Below, one piece after another: positions 24,713 to 36,884 of a DNA stretch of 64,000 bases (position 1 is the stretch's first letter; each line of letters opens with the position of its first letter). The position numbers were made by a program, and so were the translations under genes. Source of the DNA: Styela clava (lineage: Eukaryota > Chordata > Ascidiacea > Stolidobranchia > Styelidae); NCBI RefSeq assembly GCF_964204865.1, contig NC_135258.1, forward strand, positions 17,400,916 to 17,464,915, in the 5' to 3' direction. The notes under the pieces are model-generated. The model made no database searches. It was not told where the DNA came from and saw only the letters and a list, made by a program, of their open reading frames with translations.

Positions 24713-27462
24713 AAGATAATGCACAACCAGTTGTACATCCACCTCGAACAGTGCCTGTACACATTTTACCTTTGTACAAAAAGGAGTTGGAAAATATGAT
24801 TGCAAATGATGTGGTAGAACAAGTTACACAGCCTACTGACTGGGTAAACTCAATTGTGTGCAACGTCACAAAGACAAGTGATGGAAAACAAAAGGTACGC
24901 CTATGCTTAGACCCAAAGGACCTAAATAAAAATATAAAGAGGGAACATTATTACAGTCGAACAATCGATGAAATCTTGCCAAAATTGCATGCGAAGAAAT
25001 ATTTCTCTGTTGTCGATACAAAAAAGGGATTTTGGCATGTAGAGCTAGACGACGAGTCAAGTCTACTACGCACATTCAATACACCTTTTGGAAGACATAG
25101 ATTTAAGCGACTCGCATTTGGCACATGTGTTTCCTAGGATATATTCCAAAAGAAGCTGGATGATATATTTCAAAATATCCCCAATGTGACTGGTATAGCC
25201 GACGATATAATCGTGTATGGTGAAACACCAGAAGAACATGACAAATCATTCATAAAAATGTTGAATGAATGCAGAAAAAATAATATTGGACTGAATAGTG
25301 AGAAATTGCAGTTCAAGCAGAGAAAAGTTGAATTCTATGGACATTCCTTGTCAGATAAAGGAATACAACCATCTGAGGATAAATTGAGAGTGATAAAGAA
25401 TATAAAATCACCGGAAAATGCAAAGGAATTGCTCCCCATCCTCGGAATGATAACATATCTCAACAGATTTTCAACGAAAATTGCAGAATTATCAGCACCG
25501 CTGAGAAGATTAACAAAGAAAAGTGTACAATTTGTTTGGGAGTCTGAACATCAACATGGTTTAGATAGAATAAAAGTTGAACTTTGTGCAGTGAGAATTT
25601 TATCATATTATGACCCTAACCCAAACACAACTACAATTTTGCAATGTGATGCAAGTTTAAAAGGTCTTGGGGCCTGGATTAGACAAATTGATTGCAATGG
25701 TGAAGAAAATATAGTTGCAATGGGATCAAGAGCACTCACAGATGCTGAAAGCAGATATTCTAACATAGAAAGAGAATGTTTAGCAGTTGCTTATGGTCTG
25801 GAGAAATTTGAATATTATCTATATGGACGACATGTAATTGTTGAAACAGATCACTCTCCACTAGAACAAATATTCAAGAAAAATATTGTTGACGCTCCAG
25901 CAAGACTGCAACGGTTATTGCTAAAATGTTTAAAATTTGATGTCACAATCAAGTACAAGCAAGGAATAAAAATACCTGTTGCTGATGCATTGTCAAGAGT
26001 GATTGAAAATGAAAAAGAGAAGAATAGCGAGCAATATAAAATACACTTCATGGCAAGTGAAGCACCACCAATAAATTTGGAAGTTATAAAACAAGCGACA
26101 GATGAAGACATGGTATGTAACAAGTTGAAAAAAATTATTTACAAGGGTTGGCCTGATCAAAGAAAACAATGTCCACAAGAGTTATGGGACTATTGGAACT
26201 TTCGATGTGATTTAGTTCTTGAAAATGGCCTCATTGTCAAAGGAAATCGAATAGTTGTACCTAGCAAGCTAAGGTCACAAGTTTAGAATGCTCTTCACAG
26301 TGGACATCAAGGTGAAACTAAATATTTATTGCTGGCAAGACAATCAGTGTTTTGGCCTGGAATTACAAAAAATGTAACTGACATGGTAAAGAGTTGTGAG
26401 TTATGTAACAAATATTATTCTGCTCAAGCAAAAATGCCAATGATGAAACCTGATTTACCTTCAAGGCCATGGGAAAAACTTGGGACAGATATTTTTGAGT
26501 TCCAAGGCAATAAGTATTTAATGATTGTGGATTACTTTTCAAGATTTCCAGTTGTGAGAAAACTGCAAGATATGACAGCTGAATCAGTATGTGAACAATT
26601 TTCAAATGTACTTGCAGAATATGGTTTATGTTCCACAATACTAGCAGATTTTGGATCTCAATATGTGAGTCAATTGTTCAGAGGAAAATGTGATGCTAAT
26701 GGAATTACAATGACCTTCAGTTCACCTTATCATCACCAAGCAAATAGTCTCGCAGAAAGAGCTATTGGCACTTGTAAATCATTATGGAAAAAAGCCAAAG
26801 AAGAGGGGAAATCTCTGGAATCAAGCTTATGGATTTATCGAGTCACACCACTTGATTATCAAACACCATCACCATTTGAATTGTTATTTGGTAGAAGACC
26901 AAGAACATTTATGCCTATGAATGAACGATCTTTACAATCGAAAAGTACAGAGCTTGAAAAGCAGCAAGAGATTAATGAAAATAAACAGGCGAAACAAAAA
27001 GAATTTTATGATCGAAAAGCTTCCATTGAAAGAAGACCACTGTCGAAAAATGAAGATGTATATGTGTGGAATGATCTAAGAAGAATATGGGAGCCAGGAA
27101 AAATTGAAAATATACCAAATCCTGTTAGAGAGCCAAGAACCTGCACAGTTCTATTGAATTCGAAATTATATAGGAGAACTCGTGAACACCTAAAACCAAG
27201 AATTGCTGCAAATAAGTCAAAGTATAATGAAAAGAAATTTGAATTGAAACCATTTTATTATACTCAAGCTCCAGTGATTGATAATAATCTAAAGAACAGT
27301 ACAACTCCTGAAGAAGTACAAAATCAGGAAAAAGAAATAAAGGCAGAAGAGACACATAAAGAACCTCAACCTACAATGGATAGAAATACTGGATTTATAC
27401 CAAAAGCTCAGACAACCAAGTCAGGAAGAACTACACAAGTTCCAGCCAAGTTTAGGGATTAG
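24572..27462 (+). pseudogene. Pol (reverse transcriptase, RNase H, integrase) with two stop codons
   Basis: One continuous frame, -1 relative to Gag-Pro, broken by TAG at 25135-25137 (within RT, before the catalytic loop) and TAG at 26284-26286 (just before the integrase zinc-binding region). RT carries the catalytic ADD motif at about 25198-25206 (Ala in place of the usual aromatic residue). RNase H follows with the DASLKG and ETDHSPL regions. Integrase shows the HHCC module (about 26290-26420), then a DDE core with TDIF, ADFGSQ and the ERAIG glutamate. A Lys/Glu-rich C-terminal region ends at 27462. All domains are otherwise intact, which fits a recently disabled copy. Confidence 0.9.
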
Positions 27463-27507
27463 AGTGTACCCCTTTTATGTGCATATAATGGTTCTTTTTT
27501 ATTTATC

Positions 27508-27520
27508 GAAAAAAGGGGGA
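27508..27520 (+). promoter_or_regulatory. Polypurine tract
   Basis: GAAAAAAGGGGGA abuts the 3' LTR, as needed for plus-strand priming. Confidence 0.85.
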
Positions 27521-27799
27521 TGTCATACAATAGGTATAATATTGTATTATTGTTATGCTCTAATGACTTTTCATGCGTGCCCTATTTTCTTTATGTATGT
27601 TGTGGCGCATGAATATCTTGTTTGCAGGGTGTCTTCGTTTTCGCTGTTCTAGGAGTAACACGTAAATTTGATGCTGTGCTGTGTTAGAAGTAAATGTGAA
27701 TACTTGAATATATGAGCTGATTGTTGGTGTGGATGGTTGGGAAATAAGGTGCCTCAATAATAATAATTATAGTTGCCATCAACAAGGAGAACTATAACA
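27521..27799 (+). repeat. 3' LTR
   Basis: 279 bp. It differs from the 5' LTR by three substitutions and one inserted G. It is followed by the right copy of GTTAC (27800-27804). Confidence 0.95.
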
Positions 27800-27845
27800 G
27801 TTACCTAATTAAAAGTATGAGGAGATCGACAGGGAATATTCTTTT

Positions 27846-27975
27846 TTTGTTTGATCAATATAAGGTAGCCTACTTTTTGAAGGGCTCTCTTTTACACGAC
27901 ATCAGCCGAAGAAAAAGAAGACAGTGGAAAAATTAGATGAAAAAGAGAACGCAACATCACCTCCAAAAAAGAGAA
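27846..27975 (+). pseudogene. TREX-like 3' fragment a
   Basis: It matches the C-terminal part of the TREX-like gene from the WFDQYKVPF region into the Lys-rich tail. It carries a small insertion and an in-frame disruption. The match stops at about 27975, where a copy of the unit's 3' flank begins. Confidence 0.75.
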
Positions 27976-28084
27976 ATTTTGTATATTGCTTGACAATATT
28001 ACTGGTAATGCACTAATTGTATCCAAAGTCATACTTACAACCTCATTGCATGCCAATGAGTGTTAACTAATTAAAAGTATGAGG
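27976..28084. repeat. Copy of the retrotransposon insertion site without the insertion
   Basis: It matches the sequence left of the 5' LTR (22800-22887) and runs on, without any LTR, into sequence matching 27805-27830. At the junction it reads GTGTTAACTAATT where the occupied site has GTGTTAC...GTTACCTAATT. Confidence 0.85.
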
Positions 28085-28362
28085 AAATTCAGAGATCGAC
28101 AGAGAATATTCTTTTTTTGTTTGATCAATATAAGGTACTTTTTGAAGGGCTTTCTTTTACACGACATCAGCCGAAGAGAAAGAAGACAGTGGAAAAATTC
28201 GATGAAAAAGAAAACGACACATCGCCTCTAAAAAAGAGAAAAGAAAAAAATGATAAGCCAATGTCAACTAATTTTGAAACGAATAATCAGAATGACTCGT
28301 TAGCTCAATCGTCATGTACACAAGTTACAACTTCTCAATCTCTGACGTTGAAGATATGTTGA
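28085..28362 (+). pseudogene. TREX-like 3' fragment b
   Basis: A second copy of the C-terminal tail coding region, open from 28117 (MFDQYKVLFEG...). It resembles residues from 406 onward of the intact proteins plus the basic tail, and then runs into the 3' flank. The catalytic domain is absent. Fragments a and b are tandem duplicates of each other. Confidence 0.8.
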
Positions 28363-29042
28363 AGCAAGTAATTTTATGCTTATTTGCTACAAATCTGAAT
28401 CTGCGTGATTTTGATCCTTAGCTGTTTTGACTGACATTTATTTAATCATTTTTAATAATGCTGTAACCATATCATCTTGATATGAATCCTAAATAATGAA
28501 GTTTTTGAACAAATTGTGTATTGCAGTTCGAAACCATGGCACAAAGACCGAAAAATATAAATGTTCGTAATCTATGATTAATTCTCATGCCACTGAAGGT
28601 TCCTTTTATTCTGAATAAATCCAATTGATAAATTGCTTCATTGTTGAATTGTTCCACTGCCAAGTCAAATGTCACGGAAAGAATGCAAAAATAAAATGTT
28701 GTTCAATATATTTTTAAAATAATACATTAGTTTTGGATAATTTTTTGATGGAAATCAATTTTTCATCGTTAAATTTGCATGTTCACTTTGTTTGAAAGTC
28801 AATCACCGGTGGGTGACTCATTTAAAACCTCAGGGGGAAAAAAGAGTTGTAAACTTGCAAATTGCATTAATTGTGTAGATTGTATAAGAACGGCTTAAAG
28901 TATCAGGTTTTCAGTATTAACAGGAAGAGTTATGAATTAGATTTATGTAAAGCGTGTCATGTTCTTCTTTCTCTCACTACCGATTTTTTTTCTTCCCTTG
29001 TGCACTCATGTGGACAAAAATGAGTCCTCACTAATTTAGCTA
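28363..29042. repeat. 3' flank of the TREX fragment, duplicated sequence
   Basis: It matches the 3' flanks of the intact genes, including the GTCACCGGTGGGTGACTC block near 28802. It then carries the upstream segment (GTTGTAAACTTGCAAATTGC at about 28848) shared with 12440 and 16290. Confidence 0.75.
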
Positions 29043-31647
29043 CACTGTAAAAAATATTAAGGGCGATTTACAACCAAACGCGCGGCAGCAGCGATGCCAT
29101 GCACTTCGTTGTGAACACCATATACAACTTCAGATGTATTGTATCGTTGCAAGCGCTTGTAATTTTACAACCAAATGTATGTACTAGGCAAAAGCAGTGG
29201 GTTGGATGTCTCCGATTTTTACAGCCATAGCGATGCTAACCTTAACTACAAGAAGAAGTTGTAAAACTAAACAACATCCGCAAAGTAACTCGATTAACCC
29301 TCATGCCAGCACTTGAAGAAATGAAATACAATTGAAAAGAAATCACTTTTAATAAAATATGTGATCAAATATCAGCAACGAAATAGTATCAAATACACTC
29401 GAGAAGTGATCGTCTCCGCCAGCAAAATAGTTCATTTCATCTCTTCAAATAGGTGGAAACCATCCAAAAGATTCAACATTGCAGTGGCCCCCTGTCACTT
29501 TTTTTTGCACTGGCTGTTTATCTTGGCAATTCGGCTGAAAAAAAATGGCATAGGCCTAGCTGGTATAAAATGTAAACAAGTAGTTGAGTGAGAAGTCAAC
29601 ATATTTACATATGTTATAACTTGATCTGCTGGGGTAAAATGATTCCATTAGCAAAGTGGTAGATTCATATTATATTCAATGCTCAGAAGAAGTTAAATTT
29701 ATTATAGGCTATATCATTTCTGAAGCTCGCGATTATATCATTATCTCTCCAAACAATGAAAATTGTTATATAGAAAGACAAAAAACTATGTTTGAATTTT
29801 TTTGTCTATTCATTGCACAAAAATCAACTTAGTGCAAGGAGGCTCACTATATACAGTAACATGATGCTCATATTTATAAGCAAGGCTTTTTTTATTAAAC
29901 AGTCCATACCATTGCCATCGAAAAAAAGAAACACCAATAGCTGAATAGGCTACCAGTTCCTCACCTTTCCAGAAATTCGTTTGTAGTGTTGATACAATGA
30001 CAGACTTGATAAAGGCCAAATGTGAATGCCCCAGAGGTAAAATGGCAGGATATGTTTGTCCACTTTCGAACTGAAAAGAATTAGCAGATTGAAGATGTAT
30101 GAAAATGATATAGGCATGAAAAGTTCATGACTGTCTACTGCAGTAGCTAATCTTGCAGTTTCACTAGAGATGTCTTTCCAGATGCATTTTATTTTAGATT
30201 AGTCTAGGTCAAATCTCGAATCAGTCATTTCAAATCGCAGGGTAACTGAAATTACAATTTTACCAGTCTGCTAATACAGTAATAGGCTTTTTAAGAATTA
30301 GGCTGACATTGTCTGAAATTTTAAAAAATAAGAGACCTTTCTGCATTGGTGTAGACTACCTTGGTTTAGAACTCCAATAAATAGAATACCGGTAACAAAG
30401 ATTAAACATGAGCAATTAAAAGTAAAATAACAGAATATGGTAGGCCTACAATAGCTCATTGTCTAAATGCAGGGATGGGACATCTAGTACGGCAATGCTG
30501 TAGTTAACAGGCCAATCCAATTAATGCAAAATTGATTAATAATGACAGATGTGGCATAAATTAACTCACCTTCCAAAACCTGAAGATCTACCGGTAGTCT
30601 ACAAGCACCAGTAGTCCAGAGTTTACAAGCTAGGTAACGGTATTTCTTTCTCCATACTTTCTGTTTTACAACCTTCAGGCAGCATAGTGTAAAATATACA
30701 GGTTCACACTTTTAAACTAGGCTACTTCAATTGTTTTGAGAGTCGAACCAAGCCAAGCTGCTTCCTAGCGAAACTGGAATCCGCACTAAACAGCCATTTT
30801 GGCGGGAAAGTACGTCCGGCTTTGGCGGAGTCAGAAAATTCAAATTCAAAATTTGAATCCGTTGCGATCTGAGATATTTCTAAAACTTAGGAGCATTAAG
30901 CAAATAGTTAAATTAAGAAAATATGCCACTCAATTCAAAATTATATTAACCAAAACATTTGCATATACTTTGGTCCGATAAAAGATATAGCGATACAGCG
31001 TAAAACTACTAGATTCACCAGTAGTTGGAGTCGTGACTGCAAGTGGACCTGTCCGTTTGAGAATGAGTGCTGTCAGTTGAATCACCAGTTTACATGATGC
31101 CTAAAATAAAATATCCTTCCACTCGATATAATATTAAGTGCAATATTAGGATTTTTTTTTATCGTAAGCTATAAATTCTATGTCGAGATTGGGACATACG
31201 AAGCCGCAGGTTTACGTAGCATTGTATGACTTGCGCCTTAATTAAGACGCGAAGCCAAATTTGTATCAGTTTGGAACCAAATTCGTCGCACCAATGTATT
31301 TTTTATTGGCATGCATTTTGCTGATAATATGTGGAAGACTGTCTTCTGAGTTCCATGCTTTTGATTACTACCAAGTGGACTTATTTTAACATAACCGCGA
31401 GATAGCTGTTTTCAGTACAGCCGTTTTTGTATGTTACGTATAATTAATTCATCGTATATATATTTAACAACCGTATGTTTGTTTTATGATTATGCAACAG
31501 TATATGTAATTTTACATCGTACAAGCGGTGAAATTACAACACGATGATGTAAAAATACGTATAAATACTTTCTCGTCCAAAATACTGCCAAACGATCGTA
31601 TTTTTTTACAAAGAAATGGCTGTAAAATTACAAAAAATTTTACAGTG
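29043..31647. mobile_element. CACTG-ended DNA element, 2.6 kb, non-coding
   Basis: The ends read CACTGTAAAAAATATT and, in reverse, CACTGTAAAATTTTTTGTAA, flanked by TA on both sides (29041-29042 and 31648-31649). The flanking duplicated block is otherwise continuous: CTAATTTAGCTA resumes as TATCAGTGTTCACGAA, as at 16645-16670. Subterminal TGTAAAATTAC motifs recur near the right end. These features fit the CACTA/Mirage/Chapaev group. No transposase frame was recognised, so it is probably non-autonomous. Confidence 0.7.
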
Positions 31648-32545
31648 TATCAGTGTTCACGAATTTGGATACAGAAAGGTGATGCAGCAACAGAATATTT
31701 GGAAATCATCGGGAAACGATAGACTAAATTACATGGCAAGCATGCGTAAGTTATGAACAAATAATAACGTTAGGAGAGCGTTATGGAAACTTTATATAAC
31801 TTTGTCGGCATTAAAATAATACTCTAGGCTGCGCACCAGGCGAATAAAAGAGTTGTGAAAATCACATCGTCAAATTGAGTGAGTAAGAAACCGTAAAGTT
31901 TTGTTAACGTCCCCATGACTAGGGATGGCGGAATCGAATCTGGATTTGATTATAGAATCGATTCCGATGCATTGGAATCGATTCTCAAGGTTAAAACTTG
32001 GATTGCAAACAATGTGTAACGTTTTATGGCAAGTCCTTTACATATATGTATAAATTTCTTCACTGCTATGCTGAGTTGCTACGACGTCGCAAACTTCACT
32101 GTATATATGTATGTTCGCTAGAAGGTTTTTACGCCTATTTATTTCCAAAATATCTGTGAGTTCTTAGAAATTCGTTTTTTTTTTGCGATTTTGTCTACTG
32201 TGACAGATTGAACATTCATACTACTTAGTTTCGGCCTTCTTGTCCGTCCATATATTTGAACTTCGCTCTCGTGTTTGATTTCATATGATATTGTTTAGGT
32301 GGGTATGTTTTCTCGGTAAGATATATCGAAGAATCGAGAATCGGAATCGAAATTTTAGGAATCAGTTAAGATTCGAATACTTGTAAGTGGTCATACTTAG
32401 CAACCTTACCCATGGGTCATGACATGAAAGTCTGTGGCAGCCTAAAATAAAACTTACACAGACTGCGATCATAATCTAACAAGCCTATGGCACCATACAA
32501 ATTTCAATAGCAACAACTATGTTGTAGTGTATGATTGGTTAAAAG
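31648..32545. repeat. Duplicated flank with an embedded inverted-repeat element
   Basis: The 31650-31918 and 32415-32540 parts match 16660-17060 and 18410-18680. Between them about 500 bp are inserted, starting TAGGGATGGCGGAATCG near 31919 and ending TTACCCATGGGT near 32414. These hAT-like ends are flanked by CATGAC on each side, so this is probably a separate MITE. Confidence 0.55.
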
Positions 32546-33075
32546 CAGTGGCGGCGCGTCAATAGGGCCAACCGGGGCAATGCCCCGGTTGTTTTTTCGG
32601 TATAATAAAAAATGTTCGAAACATACCTCAATATCGGTTGCACAGACTGTCTACACTAGCCATATTTTCCCGGCATGGTTCATTTTTCGCTCGCAAAGCC
32701 TTCGCCGAACGTCGACGGGGCGACGCCGATTTTGCCCCGGTTGCTCATTGTATATCGTATTCTCTCTTTTATCTTTCACTCGCCGCGTTTGTCTCGTTTG
32801 TTTTCTGTTTCTTTTACTAAATCATCGGGGCTAGCCCCGAAATTATGACGACACAATGCCGACGTTTCTTACAACAACGTGTTAACATATTCACACATTC
32901 CATCTCGTTCGTTGGTTGCTTGAAGAGTTGATAGTTTCCTCGCCTTCGTTTTTGTCGCTTGTTTCGCTATTTAAATCAGTTAGAGACCTTTAGTCCATTT
33001 GCTTTCGATTTTCCACATTCCTTTTGAGCTCCTCACTTCTTTCCGGCTTCGCATTTCTTAGCCTTAGACCTCATA

Positions 33076-35520
33076 ATGAATAAGTATGGTGGCCCATCGT
33101 TGTCACGCGTAAAATTGAAAAAAAAAAATTAAAAATAAAATAAAAAACCGAAAATAAAAAAATAGTTGTGAAAAACATAAAAATAATTGAAAAAAAAATG
33201 ATAAAAAAAATTAAAATTAGAAAAAAAAAAATTGAAAATGAAAACGAAAAAAAATGGAAAAATAAAATTTAAAAAAAAAAAAAAATTTTAATCTTTTTTT
33301 TTAATTTTTTTTTTTTTAATTTTTTTTTTTATTTCTTTTTTTTTCAATTATTTTTATGTTTTTTCACAACTATCTTTTTATTTCCGCTTTTTCATTTTAT
33401 TTTTTCATTTTTTTTAAATTTTACGCGTGACAACGATGGGCCACCATAAATAAGGTTGATGCACTACTTCGCACTCTGTTTTCGCAGCTGCCGCTGGAAC
33501 AAAAATTAGAGGTACAACGTCTTGGGCCTTATCAACCAAAAAATTGTTCACTGGAACAATCCCATGACGGAGGAAAGCGTCGGCGTACATTCTGCGCAAA
33601 ACTTGGTATAAAAAACACGAATGGTTGTGTTACAGCGAGGACAAAAATGCACTTTTTTGTTTTTATTGCCTACTTTTTGCTACCGCCCTGACTCACGTTG
33701 GTGTAAATTTGGTTTTAGAGATCTTAAACATCTTTCCGAGCGTGCCAGGGATTATCAATCTTCTATGGAGCATCTGGACAATGCAGTAAATACCGAACAT
33801 TCGGAAATGTTAATATTGCAGGACAGTTGGATGAAGGACGCGCGGTTTCTATTCGTCGGCACAACCAAAACGTCGAGAAAAACCGCCATGTTCTCGGTCG
33901 ATTGATAGATGTTTTGAAGTTCATTGGTTGTCACGAGCTGTCCCTCCGTGGGCACGATGAACGGACTGGCTCTTCTAATAGAGGGGTATTTTTGGATATG
34001 ATGGAATACACCGCATCCCTAGATACAGTATTGAGAGATCATCTTGATGCCGCAACTGTTTCGAAAGGGACATCTAAGGATATCCAAAAATGATTTGCTC
34101 GACTCAATGTATAAAATTTATTTACAACATTTGGCTCTGGAAATTGAGAATTGCCAGTTCCTTTCGATTCAGTCTGACGAGACAACTGACATCACGTGCG
34201 TTTTCCAACTGGCTGTGATTTTTCGGTTTGTGGAAGATGGTAAACCTACCGAGAGATTTCACAGCTTTGTACCAATCGTTGATCGCACGGCTTGCGGGAT
34301 ATCGGCTGTACTGAAAGAAGTGTTACAGCCTTACAACGCGAAATCAAAATTGATAGCTCAAACTTATGACGGCGCGGCAGTCATGAGTGGGTCGAAACAT
34401 GGTTTTAAGTTTATATAAAAGAAGATTTTCCTCATGCGCATTTTTTACATTGTTATGCACACCAATTTAACCTCGTTATTAAAAATATGTGTCTTGATAC
34501 CCCTCTCGTCCGTATATTTTTTGCAAATGTTTCGGGGTTTTCTTCATTTTTTTTCCGTTTCGCCGAAGCGCTCTGACCTCCTTCGCCAGATATGTAACCG
34601 CCGTCTCCCAGCTTGTGCACCAACACGTTGGAACTTCCAATCACGCGTGGTGCAGGGCGTGTCCGAAATTAGGTCTGAGCTCATTGAGTGTTTCAATGGC
34701 ATTCAGAGCTCTCCGGTTTGGGACGAACGCCCTGTGAGGGAAGCGGCAGGTCTAAAGCGTCTGCTAGAAGATGGTGAGTTTTCATTTTTTCTCCACAATA
34801 TTCTATCACGTGGATGTATTATACGGCGCATTGCAGTCAAGGCTAATGGACGGAGCGTCTGTGCAGTCGTGTATTTCAGACTTCTGCGATGCTGTATCTC
34901 GTAACCGAGAAACAATAAAATACGACGACACATGGAGTGCTTCTTTACGCCGCGGGCAAACAACGCAGCGTTTGATTTTGTCTGCAAAGGAATGCTGTAA
35001 CATTCTGGTGAATCAAATAGGCGATCGTCCGCGCACTGAACACCTTGCCGCGTTCTCTTTGATGAACCCCAAAAATTTTTCAAAATTTGCACGTCAATTT
35101 CCCATCCATTTGTTGGCTACTGTCTCCAAATTTTACCCCATGATAAACGTGGGTAAATTGGAAAATGAATTGCGATGTATATACACCAATCAAACTTTTT
35201 TGAACATCACATCAACTTGCGCGCTCTATGGGTTCCTCATAGATAACACTCTAGTAACTACCTTTGTGGCGTCTGCAAAATTTCTGGACATCATTTTGAC
35301 GACGCCTATTTCTTCCGCCGACGCAGAGCGAACATTCAGCACGCTGAAGCGTATTAAAACGTATCTCAGAAACACAATGAAGCAAGATAGATTAAATTCC
35401 TTGGCTGTTTTATCCATTCACAGAGACGTTATTTCTGGGATGCATGACTTTAATCAGCGCGTTATTGAGCATTTTGCTTCCAAGAAACCGCGGCGTGTTG
35501 CATATATGTTCAAGCAGTAG
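33076..35520 (+). pseudogene. hAT transposase (ZMYM1-like type), broken
   Basis: The frame begins with ATG AAT AAG at 33076 and is cut there by the foldback element (33085-33454). It continues with a WY.KHEWLCYS zinc-finger-like region near 33600. Next come a region with SDETTD and TYDGAAVMSG (34044-34418), the HCYAHQFNLV motif (about 34455), and the TRWNFQS motif (about 34625). The C-terminal dimerisation region (SADAERTFSTLKRIKTYLR) ends at 35520. At least three changes of frame separate these pieces (near 33630-33800, 34060-34100, 34420 and 34780). The family is clear from motif order; the copy cannot make transposase. Confidence 0.85.
33085..33448. mobile_element. Foldback element, short form
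   Basis: 364 bp. The ends are perfect complements, TATGGTGGCCCATCGTTGTC and its reverse complement, continuing through ACGCGTAAAATT. The interior is an A-rich arm followed by a T-rich arm that also pair. It is flanked by the 6-bp duplication AATAAG (33079-33084 and 33449-33454). No coding capacity. Same family as 43538-44850. Confidence 0.92.
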
Positions 35521-35944
35521 AAGTCTAGCAGCATATATATATCTATGAGTGAGCGACGCATGTCCTTATCTTTGCATTAACTTTCCTTTCTTCATAGTAA
35601 CGTTTTAAACCTTATTTTAGGTTTTGTCTGCTTTCCCGAAGTTTCTGTTAATATGTCATTGTATTTATCTGGGTAAATATTGCCTTTCCTTTTGAAAGAG
35701 GTTTCAAAATAAACTATGTCTATATTTATTAATCCCTTGACTTGGACCGGTTTTAAAGACACTTTCTTATCGTTAAAAATTGTCGCTTTTGCCGATTGGT
35801 TGTTACCGATGGAATGGTTTTTATACTCATAAAATGATGGAAGAACTTACAGCGCTCATCCTGTCCCCGTAGATGGGGGTGACTTGGTCCCGCAGTAGCT
35901 TGCCCCGGTTGTCAAAATGACCACGCGCCGCCACTGGTTAAAAG

Positions 35945-36884
35945 TATAAATCATGGCAGCATCTGGCGGGCCATATTATATTTCCCAACGGGACGGATTT
36001 GTTCCGCGGGCGAAGTTTGCCTATATTATCTATACCGAGCTCTAAAATAGATTCGGCATGATTTTCCAAAATTTGAAAACTTACTGATAGTGAGTTGGAT
36101 ACGAAAAAGAACCACAAGATCGATTAGATACCCCATATCTAAAGTCTCAAACTTATATAGTATATACTAGACTACTAGTATATTTAAGTGTACATTTTGA
36201 ATAAATTTGGTATTGCAAGATGATCGCCGTGGATTACTGACATATTCACTCTTTGCAATACGTTAGATGTGCCGAACCGGACGACGTCTGTTTGCATTGT
36301 GGTTTTTAAGAGGTAGTTCACGAGGACGTAGACATTCAAGTATGGAAGTGGGGATAATGGTTACAATAAACATCATGATTAGGCTTAACGATAGTGAACA
36401 TCCAAAGATGTTAATTGAAGTATAATACAGCGGTGTTGATTATGAATAATATTGTACGTCCCGCAGAAAATGCAGATCGGGTTCGTTTATTCATTATAAT
36501 ACTCTGAATCACCTAATGATATTTTATTAACTATGAACCTCAGTTTCCCACGTGCGAATCTTTAATGTTTACTTTTAGGGCTTCCGACCTATTGACGATT
36601 TGCTGTACACTATATTACAACTTGTATACAAATATATGATGACAACGTTCTGCTGGGCGAGCAGTCAGTCAAGGTTGGGACTACGCCAGAAGCAGATAGC
36701 AATTGTAAACGATTGAAAAGGACGATTTCCAAGCAGTTGACTCGAATTGCTCCCCGTCCTTTTGTCTACATATTTTAATATCGTGACTCTAAACCAATAT
36801 CTCTCAACGTTTTGTGACTGATGCACACATTAGATGGCGTTGTAATGAACTATGTTAAGAATAAATATAAATATTAATTAAAAC
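35945..36884. repeat. Duplicated flank upstream of the TREX pseudogene
   Basis: 35957-36030 is the right end of a hAT-like repeat (CCGCGGGCGAAGTTTGCC). From about 36270 the sequence matches the 19640-20449 upstream flank of gene 2, with deletions. One deletion removes the TATAAAC-TT-CGTTTAGAA promoter block. Confidence 0.7.

Larger units (their letters stand above)
22888..27799 (+). mobile_element. Ty3/Gypsy LTR retrotransposon, 4.9 kb, with two nonsense breaks in pol
   Basis: A full-length element: 5' LTR 22888-23165, 3' LTR 27521-27799, primer-binding site at 23166, polypurine tract before the 3' LTR, and GTTAC target duplications. The domain order gag, protease, reverse transcriptase, RNase H, integrase places it in Ty3/Gypsy. 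The LTRs differ at only three substitutions and one indel, so insertion was recent. Pol is interrupted by in-frame TAG codons at 25135-25137 and 26284-26286, so this copy cannot make full Pol unless the stops are read through. It sits in a TREX-unit flank whose empty form is seen near 28066-28072. Confidence 0.95.
32546..35936 (+). mobile_element. hAT transposon, 3.4 kb, defective
   Basis: Terminal inverted repeats CAGTGGCGGCGCGT (14 bp perfect) are flanked by the perfect 8-bp duplication GTTAAAAG (32538-32545 and 35937-35944). A subterminal hairpin AACCGGGGCA-A-TGCCCCGGTT lies at 32570-32590, and TGCCCCGGTT recurs near the right end. The palindrome CGGGGCTAGCCCCG lies at 32826-32839. The transposase is broken by frameshifts and by a foldback insertion. 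Confidence 0.95.

Noticed and set aside
33085..33448. A-rich then T-rich tract resembling a retroposon poly(A) tail
   Set aside because: The tracts are the pairing arms of a foldback element with perfect termini and a 6-bp target duplication.
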